Source: Camellia lanceoleosa (Eukaryota > Streptophyta > Magnoliopsida > Ericales > Theaceae). From it: 64,000 nt of DNA. The DNA is taken from contig CM045761.1 in assembly GCA_025200525.1 (NCBI GenBank), positions 206,481,870 through 206,545,869 of the forward strand, in the 5' to 3' direction. A program made the position numbers and the translations under genes. The notes beneath the pieces are model-generated. The model did no database searches and had not been told where the DNA came from. It saw nothing but the letters and a program-made list of their open reading frames with translations. Below, piece after piece: positions 12,825-24,152 of the stretch; within the stretch, counting starts at the first letter, position 1, and each line of letters starts with the position of its first letter.

Positions 12825-13385
12825 GATCGGCCGGGTCTATGTATAGCCGGCCGTGCTTCATCGATGCCCGGCCAGGCCTCGATGAAAACTTTTCCCAAGC
12901 CTTTTTTTAGGCCCGGACGTGTGTTTTGAGGGTCGGCCGTGTGTTTGGAGGCCCGGCCAGGCCTCGATGGCGTTAGACAGACAGTTGGCGGGAATTGAAC
13001 AAATATCTTTGTTTGAAGATATTTTTGATATTTTTGGCTCAAATTCTATAAGTAGAGCTCCTGCATTTAGAATTCAAGGTTAGAAAAAAATTTCAAAAGG
13101 CTTTGAGAGCTAAAACCATCTTCCTTATTCCTTTAACCTTCAAACCTTTTTTTAAACTATACATACACAATACATACACCATTGGAGTTTGTTCTTGAAG
13201 CTTTGTTGAGATTTCAAACTAAGTTTCATAAACTTGAGGGTGTTGGAATCAAGTTTGTTAACTAAGAGCTTACCTCTCTTTCAAAGAAACAAAGCTTTGC
13301 ACCAAATCAATGCACGGCTGGCCCTCTGTAGGCCCGGCCGGTTGTTAGTAATGCATGGCCGTCCCTTGGTGTTTGGCCAGCAGTG
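12825..13385. repeat. GGCCGGCC-rich palindrome cluster
   Basis: Repeated CGGCCGGG, GCCGGCCG, GCCCGGCC and GGCCTCGATG words occur at 12829-12970 and again at 13315-13380, in otherwise AT-rich DNA. Each is a short self-complementary or near self-complementary G/C motif. This is the counterpart of the palindrome blocks in the Tekay-type LTRs and in the 52927-57608 element. Confidence 0.6.
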
Positions 13386-14857
13386 CAGTTTTGCAGAAAC
13401 AGAGGCAGTGGTTGAAGGTGAAATAGAGGCAGCCTAAGCAGACAGAGCAGCTTTCTAGCAATGCGCATGCAATCTTCATCCATCTTCCTTGGTGTCCTTA
13501 TCAAATGCTTTTGATTGTTCTAATTGTTTCATTTGTATAATGAATTGTGTTGTAATACTTGATTAGTCCAATTAGTTGTAGCTAATTAGTTGTGTTATAA
13601 TATTTAATTAGCTTAGATAGTTAGTATTCATTTCAAGTGTTGTAATAAATTAGTTAATTAGTTTAGCTATTTATTCAAGTTTTGTAATAATTAGTTAGCT
13701 TAATTAGTGTAACTAGTTAGCCCTTATTCATTCGGATCCTCCTTCGTGAGGGCGTAATGTTGTAATAAGTGTGCATGCGTGTGTATATGTCTTCCAATCC
13801 CACGTCTTTCCCATTTTTATTTAATCGCTTTCGATGGTTAGATTAGGGACATTTTCAATTAGCATATCTTATGCTTGCATGTTTGCATCCATTCATTTGT
13901 CTTGCATGCACCAAGGCTCGGCGCATTATTCAAACTGCATTGCACTTTCAATACTTATTTGGATCCTTGTTTAATCGCATGTTGTTCAAATTGATTCATA
14001 TGCCATATTAGTAGCCAAGTCTATTAATTGCATTCTTTGCATGCGTTGCATTAAGTATCTTGTATAGTTAGGATCATGTATTTTTCTAATTAGTTTTTGT
14101 TTTGGCTCGGAGTACTCAGTAAGTTTTTATGCTTTAGCATACGTTAGTGAGTGTGATTGCCATGATATCATGATTAGCATGCTTGCTATGAGGCTATGTG
14201 CTTAAATGTTAAACTGCATGAATGCCTGTGAGTGAAGGCTTGTTGTTTGAATTGGAAAGATTCAACAAATGTGCTTTTTAAGCCCACCTTGTTTGGTGGC
14301 AAATCCGCATTTTTAAACCCATTTGAGGTGGCAAATTCAAATCATTTTCACAAAAACAAACATGAAATTGAATTGTTCCAATTCGAGCAAACTAGTCTAT
14401 ACTTACATGTACGCATCACATAGTAAAGCTAGCTTAATAACCGGAATAAGAACACATAATGTTTATAAAATATCATATCATGATTAGTAGAGGCCGATCT
14501 TTGGTCGGGTGAGTGGGGGTGCTCAATTCAGGACCTTCCGCTCTCGTACCTAAGTTCCCGAGCCAAAGCAACTTTTGTGATGACGGACATGTGGCCTTTG
14601 ACACAAGTCATGAGTTTCCTAAATTTTTCCAAAATAAAATATTTAGGTGGCGACTCTATATCTGGCAAAGCAGTCCAATTTTGGCACTTTTTTATTCAAA
14701 ATCAATTTTCCAAAACAATTTTCCAGATTTAAACTCTTTGTGTTTATCGATTTCATATTGCACTTGTGAGATTAGATTCAGAACCGCGGGAGTCTGAACT
14801 GTAGGGCTTCTTTCAAACCTTCCGAAAGGGGGCCGAAAAAGGTGAGTCCACAGTACA

Positions 14858-15667
14858 TATGTAGACACAAAGACAAACTGAATAACACAAAGTCGTAAAC
14901 AAGAAACGTTTGACACCCAAATGATGAAATTCAAAACACAATAGGGATTTAAGAACAAAAAATGATTTGCAATGGTGACAAATAGCATTTAAACATATAG
15001 CAGACTTGAAACATGTCAAGGGAATAGTGGAAAACTGGAAATGAAGGAAATTGTGACTTACCAAGCGAAATGAGCGCCGATATGGGTATCGCCAGAGTCA
15101 AACGACGTGAATGGTTGCAAACAGATCGCCGGAGGAGGTAATCGGAACGGATGCAGAGCCTTGAAGAGACAGTGATGGAGGTTCGAGAATAGAAGTTTGG
15201 AGAGAGAGAATTTGTGAAACAAGGGAGATTGTATTTTTTGCAAAGGTAAAGAGACGGAGAGAGAGGGAGGAGTTTTGTTAAAATTATGAAAAGGCGACAA
15301 ATCATAATAATGTGCCTTGGACGACGTGTCTAGTACGAACCAATGAGGGAGCGACACGTGGAAAAAATGGTTAAGTAAACCATGCGTGATAGCTCATGCG
15401 CAAATAAAACTCTTGGAGTTCTTGATTTAATGGAATAAAAACCTTGGCTAGAGGAGCGATCTCAGTTAAGGAACTGGAAAATTTTGGTTTTTGGTTCTTG
15501 GTTCTTGGTCATTGATAAAGTAGACTGCAGAGTCTTGGTCATGTGAAACTGACGGGTAATGATCTCGGTTATGAAGGATAGAGTAAGTCTTAGCCGACGT
15601 GCTATGTGGATAAACGATGGAGGTTCCATTACCTTAGGTTACCGAGGTAATAGAACCTAAAGGCAGT
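14858..15667. other. Tat-1 internal region before the 3' LTR
   Basis: No protein domain is seen. A long minus-strand frame at 15357-15058 has low-complexity Ser/Leu/Phe content and no family match I can name. On the minus strand this is the likely leader or promoter of the antisense gene. The last bases before the 3' LTR (AACCTAAAGGCAGT) are only weakly polypurine, so no convincing polypurine tract can be assigned. Confidence 0.4.
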
Positions 15668-15670
15668 TGT

Positions 15671-18149
15671 TGTGACAACCCTCACCTCTGATTAGTGTTA
15701 AACTGTGATTGAGCATGATAAGTGAATGATTAGAGTGAAATCCTAAATTGTTTGTTTGAGTGTATTGTTTTAAATGCATTTCTATCTGTTTGACTTTTGA
15801 ACAATCTGTTTGTGTTTTTATTTCGAATTGTGAATTGAAAGTCTTATCTACATCAATTCAAAAATTGATTAATGTTATATGCTAATTAGGATTTATGTGA
15901 TTTTATGGTAGGTTTAATTAAAATTCAATTTGGAATGATTAAATTAGATTAAATAAAGTTGAACCACATTAGTTTGCATTTACTACACTTTTGCCATTGA
16001 GTGGATTATGCTAGGCCACTACTTCTCTCACCCTTTACATTGTTTAGCATTTTTCTTCACTTCATCTTCTTGACCCAAAACCGTGAGAGAGAGGGAGTGT
16101 GAGGAAAGAATTGAATTCAACTAGAAACTTTGTTTGAACTTAGAAGATTTGAAATGTTTTATAAATTGAGCTTCCATACTTGGAATTCAAGATCTAAGGT
16201 AGGAAATTCACCCTCTTGATTATGAATTTGAGTGGTTACTTGCATGGTTCATGGAAAGATTAGTGATTTGAGCCAAGAACTAACTTAATGTGTTAAATTA
16301 AGAGTCCATTCATGCATGCATGTCTATATCATGGGATTTTGAGGTCGTTTTCATGAAAATTCTTACATGCAAGTTCATATTTTAGTTGTAGTTCAAGAAT
16401 TCATCATGTTTTTGGAGGGATTGACTCATTTGATCATGTGTTAGAAGCTTTGAGTTCAAATGAGCACGCGCATGTTATATTTACATCATGTTCTCAAAGT
16501 TTCATTCAAAATTGTGTTCCACTATCACACCTTTGGGCTTGATTTCATAAATTGATCTTTGAAACATGTTGTATTATGGGTTTTTAAGTGTTTTCCAGAA
16601 AATTTGCCCGAAAGAATCGAGTTTGAAGCTTTTAAGGTTGAGTTTTTGTGTTTGGGGATCAATCTGGAAATTCCAGATTTTTGATCCACGCTCGAGCGGA
16701 GGACTTCACGCTCGAGCGTACACTCTGAGTACATGCACTTCCGCTCGAGCGTATAAAGTAACAATCGAGCATGAAATGCATATGCCCAGAAATTCATGTG
16801 TTTTGAAGTTTGCTCAAGCGAGAGAATTCACGCTCGAGTGAGGGTCTGAGTCTCACGCTCGAGCGGAGGTCGAGCGTCCGTCGAGCGTGAATATCATGCA
16901 ACCAGTACTTTTCATGAGTTTGTAGCCCACTTGAGCGAAGGAAGTCGCGCTCGAGTGGAGCTTCATTGTCTGCATGTCTACTCGAGCGTATAAAGACACA
17001 CTCGAGCGTGGACTCTTGTTTCAGCAAATTTTGAAAAGTGTTTTAAAGTACATCTTTGCATCCTCATTTCATCCTAAGCATTCCTAGGTCAAGTTTAAGG
17101 CATCTTAATGAGGATAATGTTATAGAACCACACCAAGTCAAGTTTAGGGGCTAAGCTATTAATCCCAAGTGTGTAACTTAGTGTATGTTCATTTTGCAAT
17201 TGTGTAGGGTTGGCATCCGAGGACTCTCATTAGCTCGCCTATAGCCCAGTACTCTGTGAGTAACGATGTCGTAAAGATATGTTCAATTATGATTATTTTC
17301 TGAATGATCGACTGTACTGCTTCTTGAAATGACATTGTTTACTGAATGAATGTTTGTCCTATTTGTAAACTGTACTCGTGGCATCCATAGTAACTTACTG
17401 TTACTGTTACTGCTACTGTTATAGAGATCTCTGTCGGCTCCAATGTGTGGAACCACTAATGTTTACTGTTTGATGGCCATCAACTGACTGTTCGGTCTGT
17501 CAAGACTTACTGTACTGTTTTGCTTTTGGATGTACCACATATGACCATTATGGTTTCTAAATAACTATTATGGCATGAAATATGAGCCACTGATTGAACA
17601 ACTGATTTACTGATACAATTGACTGTTTTAATTACTGAAAAGACATTCATTCTTAACCCTTTTACGCATATGTTATTCATTGGACTTTAGCTTACTGTTT
17701 ATATTTATATGTAGGTGTCCAGGCACCGGACCGAAGCTAGGAGCGTTAAGTTAAGCTCTCGTTTTGTCAAGCCAACCTTTCTGCCTCATTTCAAGGTCCC
17801 AAGTCCGTTTAAGCTAAGGCTATTTTTGGGGTGTCTCTGTCTTACCCTTCTGTCTCTGTTTTGTAATAAGTGTTTAGGACTTGACTGTACAGTTACGGTG
17901 AAGGGTTTAGGTCTCTAACCTGGATGATTATGTATATGATGTTTGTATATATGTTTTGGTTATAAATGTGACTTGTTTGTATAAAGTCTTTTTGCATTTA
18001 GATTGTCACAGCTCGTTGGACATCTTTCAATTTCTATTTAACTTCTACCAGCCCTTTACTCTGTATTACTGTCAAGTAGGCCTTTGGTAATCACGGATTA
18101 CTGGCCGGTTGCGATGCTAAACCCATAAGGGCGGGTTTGGGTCGTGACA
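15671..18149 (+). mobile_element. Tekay-type solo LTR A, inside Tat-1
   Basis: A 2479-bp element starts TGTGACAACCC and ends GGGTTTGGGTCGTGACA. It is flanked by perfect GTTGT duplications (15666-15670 and 18150-18154). The same start and end motifs bound three other elements here. They resemble the LTR of Tekay-3 (TGTAATAACCCGACC to GAGGACGTGACA in its own sense). No coding region or second LTR is present, so it is a solo LTR left by recombination. The target straddled the junction between Tat-1 internal sequence and its 3' LTR. Confidence 0.85.
16685..17012. repeat. CGCTCGAGCG palindrome cluster in solo LTR A
   Basis: Eight CTCGAG cores, most within ACGCTCGAGCGT or CGCTCGAGCGG contexts, lie in about 330 bp. 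They begin about 1.0 kb after the LTR start. Near-matches (GCTCAAGCG, CTTGAGCG) fill the gaps. The spacing is irregular, often in pairs about 20-25 bp apart. Confidence 0.85.
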
Positions 18150-18151
18150 GT

Positions 18152-18699
18152 TGTGGGGACATATTTTGTGAATGACAACACGTGGCCAAGGTAACGTCGA
18201 AGTGTCAGTCGAGGTGTCACGTGTCTTGGTCATGATGCCGAGGTGATCTCGGCTAGGCCGAGGTTATCTGTGGAGATACCGGAATCCGAGATGAGTGGAT
18301 AAGGGACAAGAGTCCTAGAACTGGGGAGGACCTTAGTATGGATAAAGATAAAGCTCTTAGGGAGTTTATCTCTAGCTAGTTGGGAGTCCAAGATGAGCAT
18401 TGAGCCAAAGTCCATTGAAGCTAGGCTTCTACAGGGATCAAGTTAGTTCTGGCTATAAAAGTAAGGCACCCTCGTGGGTCTAAGGGATATTTTTTGGTTA
18501 CTTTGTCTAGTGAGTTAAGCACTATTGGCTATCTTTAAGAGATAATTACTGACTTGATCGTCGGAGTGTCCCCGGGTGGACGAACCACCGCCGGTTTCTT
18601 TTATTTCTATGCCAGGTTGTTCGGGCTAAATCTATTCTGCCGGTGCTCTCCTGCTGAGTTTTCCTGTTTTGGTTGTGTGGTCAAAAATCAACACCCATA
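18152..18699 (+). repeat. Tat-1 3' LTR
   Basis: This is the second Tat-1 LTR, starting TGTGGGGACAT and ending CAACACCCATA, followed by the CAAAC duplication. Its first three bases are also copied at 15668-15670, because solo LTR A inserted at this junction. It shares TATAAAAGTAAGGCACCC and CAAAAATCAACA with the 5' LTR. Confidence 0.85.
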
Positions 18700-18704
18700 C
18701 AAAC

Positions 18705-21080
18705 CATTCTTGCTCTTGGGCAATCCCAAATAACGTGAATTGTTATTTTATTGTGGTGAAAACAAAACAAGCATACCGAATCAGCTGCCAGTTGTCTCTG
18801 ATGCTTTATAGCATTGGTTAACAATTGATCATTTCTAGCTAACCATGTAAAGTATTTCCATCTATTTGGCCCCTTAGTCTTTCATGCTAGTCTCCAATCC
18901 TCTTAAACTTCCTTCATTTGAGTGGCTTGATTTCGAATAGATAAATAAGTAGATTTGGTAGAGAAAGTACTGTGTGTAGAATGTTTCGACACTAGGTGAT
19001 CAGGATTTTCTATACCAGGTCTAATTATCACAGGTAAAAGGAGCTCCAACACATCCCTCGGAAGCCAATTTGATAATATATCCCAATCCTATCCATCACC
19101 CTCACACCAATAATCCGTAACTTTCAATACCAATTCATCACTAGGAGGAAGAGATAAGACACATTGTAGAAGAGGAACATCTCGTATCCATACATCTGAC
19201 CAGAAATTGATTTCACCTCCATGGCCAACCTGTCATTGAGTCCCATTCTTGACCACTGACGCATCTTTAGAGATACTTTGCCATATATATGAGGAGTTGG
19301 ATAGGCAAGGGTCTCATAGTTTTTTACCCGATATTAAGTATTTACTATAGAGTGTAACAGCCCAATGAGTAAACTCATTTATAGTCCGTTAACCTAACTT
19401 CGCTAGTAAAACAATATTGACTTCCATTGTTTTCCTTAAACCCATAACCCCCTTCTGATTTAGGCTTACACACTTGTTCTTAAGCCACTAAAGACATACA
19501 TTGGTGAGTTTGGTCCCCTCCCCACAGAAATCTTCGATGACATTTATCAATGTTTGCACAAACGAAGCTAGGAAGGAACGTAGACTGCATGGAAGAGATA
19601 GAAATAGAAGATGTCATCGATTGAATAAGGGTAGCTCGGCCAACCAACGATAACTAACGGGCCTTCCATCTGGCTAATCAATTACAAACCCGATCCACCA
19701 TATGTTTGTAAGTATTCTTGGAGACCCTATTGTGAAGCAAAGAAACACCCAAGTATTTGCCTAGGTCATGTGTGATAGGAATGCCACATTCTGCACTCAA
19801 TGCTTGACCGGTGTTATGAGCAACATGAGGTAAAAAGAAAATTCTGGACTTTTGAAAATTTATACGTTGACCTGAGTTATCACAGAAGGACTGCATAATT
19901 TCTTTTACCACTAAAATTTGCTTGCTAGAGGCTTCTCCAAACATAAGCATATCATTCGCAAAAAAAGAGATGAGAGAACATGGGACCCTGTTTGCAGATT
20001 TTAACTAGTTTTCAATTTTTCTGAACAACAGCCTCCAATATACTCTAGCCTAATTTCTCAATGCAAAATAGGAAAAGATAAGGGGAAAGAGGATATCCTT
20101 GCTGTAACCCTTGGGTTGGCTGAAAAAACAGAGTGGTTGCACCATTTCAAATGACCGCAAGCTGTGTGGTAGATATACATTTCACAATCAATAAGATCCA
20201 TGAGGTAGAGAAACCAATTTCATTCAGCACCTGTTCCAAGAACGGCCATTTAATCAGGTTGTATGTCTTTTCGAGGTCAATTATAATTGTCATGGCCTCT
20301 TTTGCACTCTTGGACTTTTTCATGGAGTAAAGCAACCCTTGAACAATCACTATGTTATCAATAGCTTATCAGCCAGAAATGAAGCTTCCCTGCAATGGAC
20401 TAACTATCTTAGCCAGAAAAGGACGTAGCCGAAATACTAGAATTTTAGACAAAATCCTCGTTGTAACATTGCTTACAGAGATAGGACAAAACTGATTCAT
20501 ATTAGACAGGGTGCTCAACCTCAGGAATAAGGGTGATTAAAGTATTGTTTAACTCTAATAAGATATCTCCAGACTCGAAAGTGTTCTGAATGATTGAGGT
20601 GAGAGCAGACCCAATCACCTCCCAATATTGTTTGTAGAAAAAAGGTTGCATTCCATCTGGGCTAGGGGCTTTATAGGGACCCACCAAGCAAACTGCATTC
20701 TTGACTTCATCCGCTGATATAAGACCATTCAACATAGTCCCCTCTCTAGGGGATAATCCTGGCAAAGATCATGTTTAGACTGAAATAACTTCTAAAAATA
20801 GAGCATAGCCCAACGATGTAGTTCCCTTTAATTAGTACACCAAGAGCCATCATCATCCTTTAAGGCTATAATTCTATTTCTTTTTTGCCGAATAAGAGTA
20901 GAAGTATTGAAGAAACGTGTATTAGGATCTTCAAACATAAGCCAATTGGACCGAGACTTCTAGAACCAAAGCACTTCCTCTTGAAGAAGTATCTCATTAT
21001 ACTCTTGCATAAGTTGTGACTCAAGATGTTCGAGAAAAGGGTTAGGAAAAGAGCCCAAGGCTTTCTAGATACCATTCAGT
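18705..21080 (-). pseudogene. LINE ORF2 middle: reverse transcriptase and zf-RVT
   Basis: Reading the minus strand from 20765, the sequence opens with the RT start (GPYKAPSPDGMQPFFYKQYW), then TLITLIPE. The catalytic region near 19960 reads SLFFANDMLMF where the family has FADD, so one catalytic Asp is Asn. Next comes GQRINFQKSRIFF and GKYLGVSLLHNR (19900-19720). Past the thumb, around 18820-18720, NAIKHQRQLAADSVCLFC leads into HVIWDCPRA, a zf-RVT zinc-binding region. Stops and frameshifts are frequent. The segment is bounded by the Tat-1 duplication on the left and the CTAGC duplication of solo LTR B on the right. Confidence 0.85.
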
Positions 21081-22094
21081 CTAGCTGTAACAACTTCATT
21101 CCATAATCAGTTATTAATCAGTAATTAAGAAAATTAATCATGTGTTTAAGTGAAATTATGAGGTAATTATGCATGTGATTATATGATTGGTGTGATTTTG
21201 AATGTCTATCTGTTCATCGAGAAATATTTGGCATAATTTCTATTATGATATGAAAATTGAAAGCCTTTCCGCATCTAAATCAAATTTGTTACATGAATAA
21301 GTTATTGGAATTTTTAGAACATTTTGGTAAATTTAATCAAAAATTGATTTGGATTAAATTAAGTAGATTAAATTGATTAAACTAAGTGTAATTAAATAAC
21401 CTTAAGCATGTTTGCTTAGTTTAAGCTAATCACTATATATATATGTGATGAGTTAGTGCTTAGGCTCATAATCTTTGAGCTCATAATCTATACAAAGCTA
21501 AGGGAGAACTTTAGAGAGTGAGAGAACACCATTTTAGAGAGAGGGAAACAAGAACTTGATGAATTTCAAGGAAATTGGAGAATTGTGAAATAGAACTCAA
21601 AGAATTGCCTAATACAAGTGCGATTCAAGGCTCTAGGTGAGTTTTTGAAGCTTAATTTATGAGCTTAAGTCAATAGTTATATGAATTGAAGAAGATAATG
21701 AGATTAATTGCATGAATTGAGCATAGGCTGAAGAATTAGAAGTTAAATCATCCATGTATGTATAATCTTGGTTAGTTTCACCCTTTTGACCATGACTCAT
21801 GTGGTTTATGCATGAATTAAGGATCATACCTTACATGCATTCATGAATTATAAAGTTTTGAAGATTAAATCCATGTTTTGAAAGTCTTGGAAGGGAATTG
21901 AAGTTGAATTGATGCATGTACAGAAGTTTTGAGCAAATGATTTATGAATGATCTTGTATTTGAGTTTTCTAAAATGTTTTTATGATTATCAAAGTGTTTT
22001 CATAAGTTTGGAACAACCATGGAAGCATTTACATGTTAAAATGCATTTTCAGAACTCAAATTTTCTGTGTAGAAACCTAGAAAATTCACAGATG

Positions 22095-22215
22095 GCTGGC
22101 TCGAGCCAATATTTCGAGCTACTAGTTTTTTTCACTCTGCAAAAGTTGGCTCGAGCAACCAAATGGTGGCTCGAGCAAAGATAGCTCTAGCGATCAAAAC
22201 ATGGCTCTAGCCAAT
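22095..22215. repeat. GGCTCGAGCC palindrome cluster in solo LTR B
   Basis: GGCTCGAGCC near 22101, then GGCTCGAGCAA near 22150 and 22171, and GCTCTAGC variants to 22215. The block starts about 1.0 kb after the LTR start, the same position as the CGCTCGAGCG block of solo LTR A, but with a different flanking base pair. Solo LTR C inserted about 30 bases beyond it. Confidence 0.8.
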
Positions 22216-23235
22216 AGCTCATTCTCAGTATGTTTTCAAAAGGCGTTTTGTAACAACGCCGACCTATGATTAACCGATAAACCATGATTAATTATGCCTA
22301 ATGAGTAATTAAGATAAAATACTGAATTAATTACATGTGCATTGCATTATTGGTGTTTCTATTTATCTCTTGTAGAAATATCTTTTAGTGTCTTTGTTTC
22401 GGATTGCGAATTGAAGGCCTTATCGGCATCCGATCAGGAAATTGATTTGGTATTTAGGTTATATGAAATTTTTGAAATTTTATGGTAAGTTTAATTGAAA
22501 TTCAATTCGGAACGAATTAATTAGAATTAAATAATGCTCAATTGATTAGTAGTAAGCCTAATTAATTAAACTCCATAATCAAGCCTATATAAGGCTATTA
22601 CACCACTTTGAGTCATCCTCTCTTCATCATTTTGAGCCCACACATGTGAGAAAGAGAGAGAGAAATTGAGGAATTGAATTTAATTAGGAGATTTGCTAGG
22701 AAATAAGGGAATTGGCTTGGAAGCTTAAAGATATAGCAACCTAGAGCTTAAATCAAGAGTGACGTAAGGATTTAAGCCTTTACTTGTGTAATTGAGATGT
22801 ATTACATGAATTCAAGAGAACTTAGAACAAGAATTGAGCTAGGAAAGTAGAATTAGAAAGGTTACCATACATGCATGCAAATTCTCTTGCATTTAGAGTG
22901 GAGTTGAAGAACTTTCACATGCATGCCCATATCTTGGTTTAATTCAAAGAATTCAACATGTTTTTCACCTAAACATCTCATTTGCTCATGATTTGGAAAC
23001 TTGGAGCTCAAATCATTTCATGCATGCTATGTTCATGTTATGTTTTCACATTTCAAGCTTGAGTTTGTATAATTGACATGCTTATAGGCCTTGATTTCAT
23101 GAAATGATCTTTGATTCTTTATATTTTCCAAGTTTAGACTTGTTTTCTCAAGTTTTGGGCCCAACGGATGTGTTTTGAAAGGTTAAAGATGAGTTTTGAA
23201 GTTTGGAGGTGAATCTGGAAATTCCAGAATTCGAC

Positions 23236-23555
23236 CTCACCACTAGAGCGACAGATCTTGCGCTAGAGCGACCACTCTGTATTTTGCACTCCTGCTCGAG
23301 CGACAAATAGTTGGTTCGAGTGTAAAATTCATGCTTCCAAAAGTTTACTATCTTTGCAGACCGCTCGAGCAATAAAAGTTGCGCTTGAGCGAAAACCTCA
23401 ATCACATGCTTGAGTGACCATTGAGTAGAAAATTCACACAACCAGTACTTTTGCAAAGTTTACAAACCGCTCAAGCAAAGGAAATTGCGCTCAAGCGACC
23501 ACTCACATATTTGGCCGTCCGCTCGAGCGAGGGAAGTTGCACTCGAGCGAGACCT
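23236..23555. repeat. CGCTCGAGCG palindrome cluster in solo LTR C
   Basis: Four CTCGAG cores plus GCTAGAGCG, GCTCAAGC and GCTTGAGCG variants occur in about 320 bp, starting 990 bases after the LTR start. Many are paired across a spacer like AAAGAAATTG, as in GCTCGAGCGAGGGAAGTTGC near 23521. Confidence 0.82.
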
Positions 23556-23954
23556 CTGTTTTCAGCAAATTTGTCTAAGTGTTGAATAGCATGTTTTGGC
23601 ATCCTCATTGCATCATAGGCATTCCTAAGCCCTAGTTAAGACATAATAATAATGATAAGAAATAGAAACACACCTAAGAAGAAATAACTAAGTTAATAAT
23701 TTTTGGTGTGTAATTCAGTACGTATTCGTTCTGTATCTGTGTAGGTCAGGCGTCGCAAGTTACCTGATTTGTCTGCTCTATTGTTTGCTTTGGCGCCATC
23801 TGTGAGTAATAACTTTGTAAAGCTATGTTCACGTTTAAGTATTTTCTTATATGATATGACAAGAAATGATCTGTTTTCATGAAATGCTATGTTCTGTATT
23901 AATGAATGATAGTCCAAATATTGAAAAGTATTCGTGGCAACAATTCCATGGCTC

Positions 23955-24152
23955 AAGTATGTTATCTATACCCGGTACTGGAGGTTCCTTTATGGAATTG
24001 ACAAGTATGTTATCTATTCCCAGTACCGAAGGTTCCTTTATGGAACTGACAAGTATGTTATCTGTTTCTAGTACTGGAGGTTCCTTTATGGAACTAACAA
24101 GTATGTTATCTGTTTCCAGTACCGGAGGTTCCTTTGTGGAACTGACAAGTAT
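23955..24152. repeat. 48-bp tandem repeat, four copies
   Basis: Four copies of a 48-bp unit starting AAGTATGTTATCTG and including GGAGGTTCCTTTATGGAACTG. The period is a multiple of three, so a repeated 16-residue peptide (MLSVSSTGGSFMELTS) appears in frame. No gene context supports real coding. A single related copy is at about 27990-28050 in solo LTR D. Confidence 0.85.

Larger units (their letters stand above)
9553..14852 (+). mobile_element. Long-LTR-type element nested in Tat-1, probable solo LTR
   Basis: A 5.3-kb non-coding block is flanked by GAACA (9548-9552) and GTACA (14853-14857), a four-of-five match. Its last 1.2 kb is homologous, in reverse, to the start of the element at 52927-57608. 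Both share the AGCATGCTTGCTATG region, the GATCTTTG block near 14488, and GGTGGCGACTCT near 14646. It ends GTCCACA. The expected TG start appears as TA. An ACATAT word on both sides makes the boundary uncertain by about three bases. No gag or pol is visible, so this looks like a solo LTR of a long-LTR (Ogre-like or LARD-like) family. Confidence 0.6.
1541..18699 (+). mobile_element. Tat-1: Tat-lineage Ty3/Gypsy element
   Basis: A Ty3/Gypsy element lies between CAAAC duplications (1536-1540 and 18700-18704) inside the LINE. Its layout is LTR, primer-binding site, gag, protease, reverse transcriptase, part of RNase H, a deletion, an antisense gene, and the 3' LTR. The antisense PF04195-type gene and the TGGC..GTCTGTGGGAA primer site point to the Tat lineage (Retand/Grande-like). 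Two later insertions (9553-14852 and 15671-18149) inflate it. Without them it is about 9.4 kb. Integrase is missing and every ORF has stops. Confidence 0.88.

Noticed and set aside
14957..15357. A protein gene in the Tat-1 region just before the 3' LTR
   Set aside because: The frames are Ser/Leu/Phe-rich and unlike any family. The position suits a leader or promoter of the antisense gene.
16525..17027. Open frames across the CTCGAG cluster on both strands
   Set aside because: They arise because the repeated palindrome codes for Leu-Glu-Arg or Ser-Ser-Val words with no stop. They are not conserved between solo copies.
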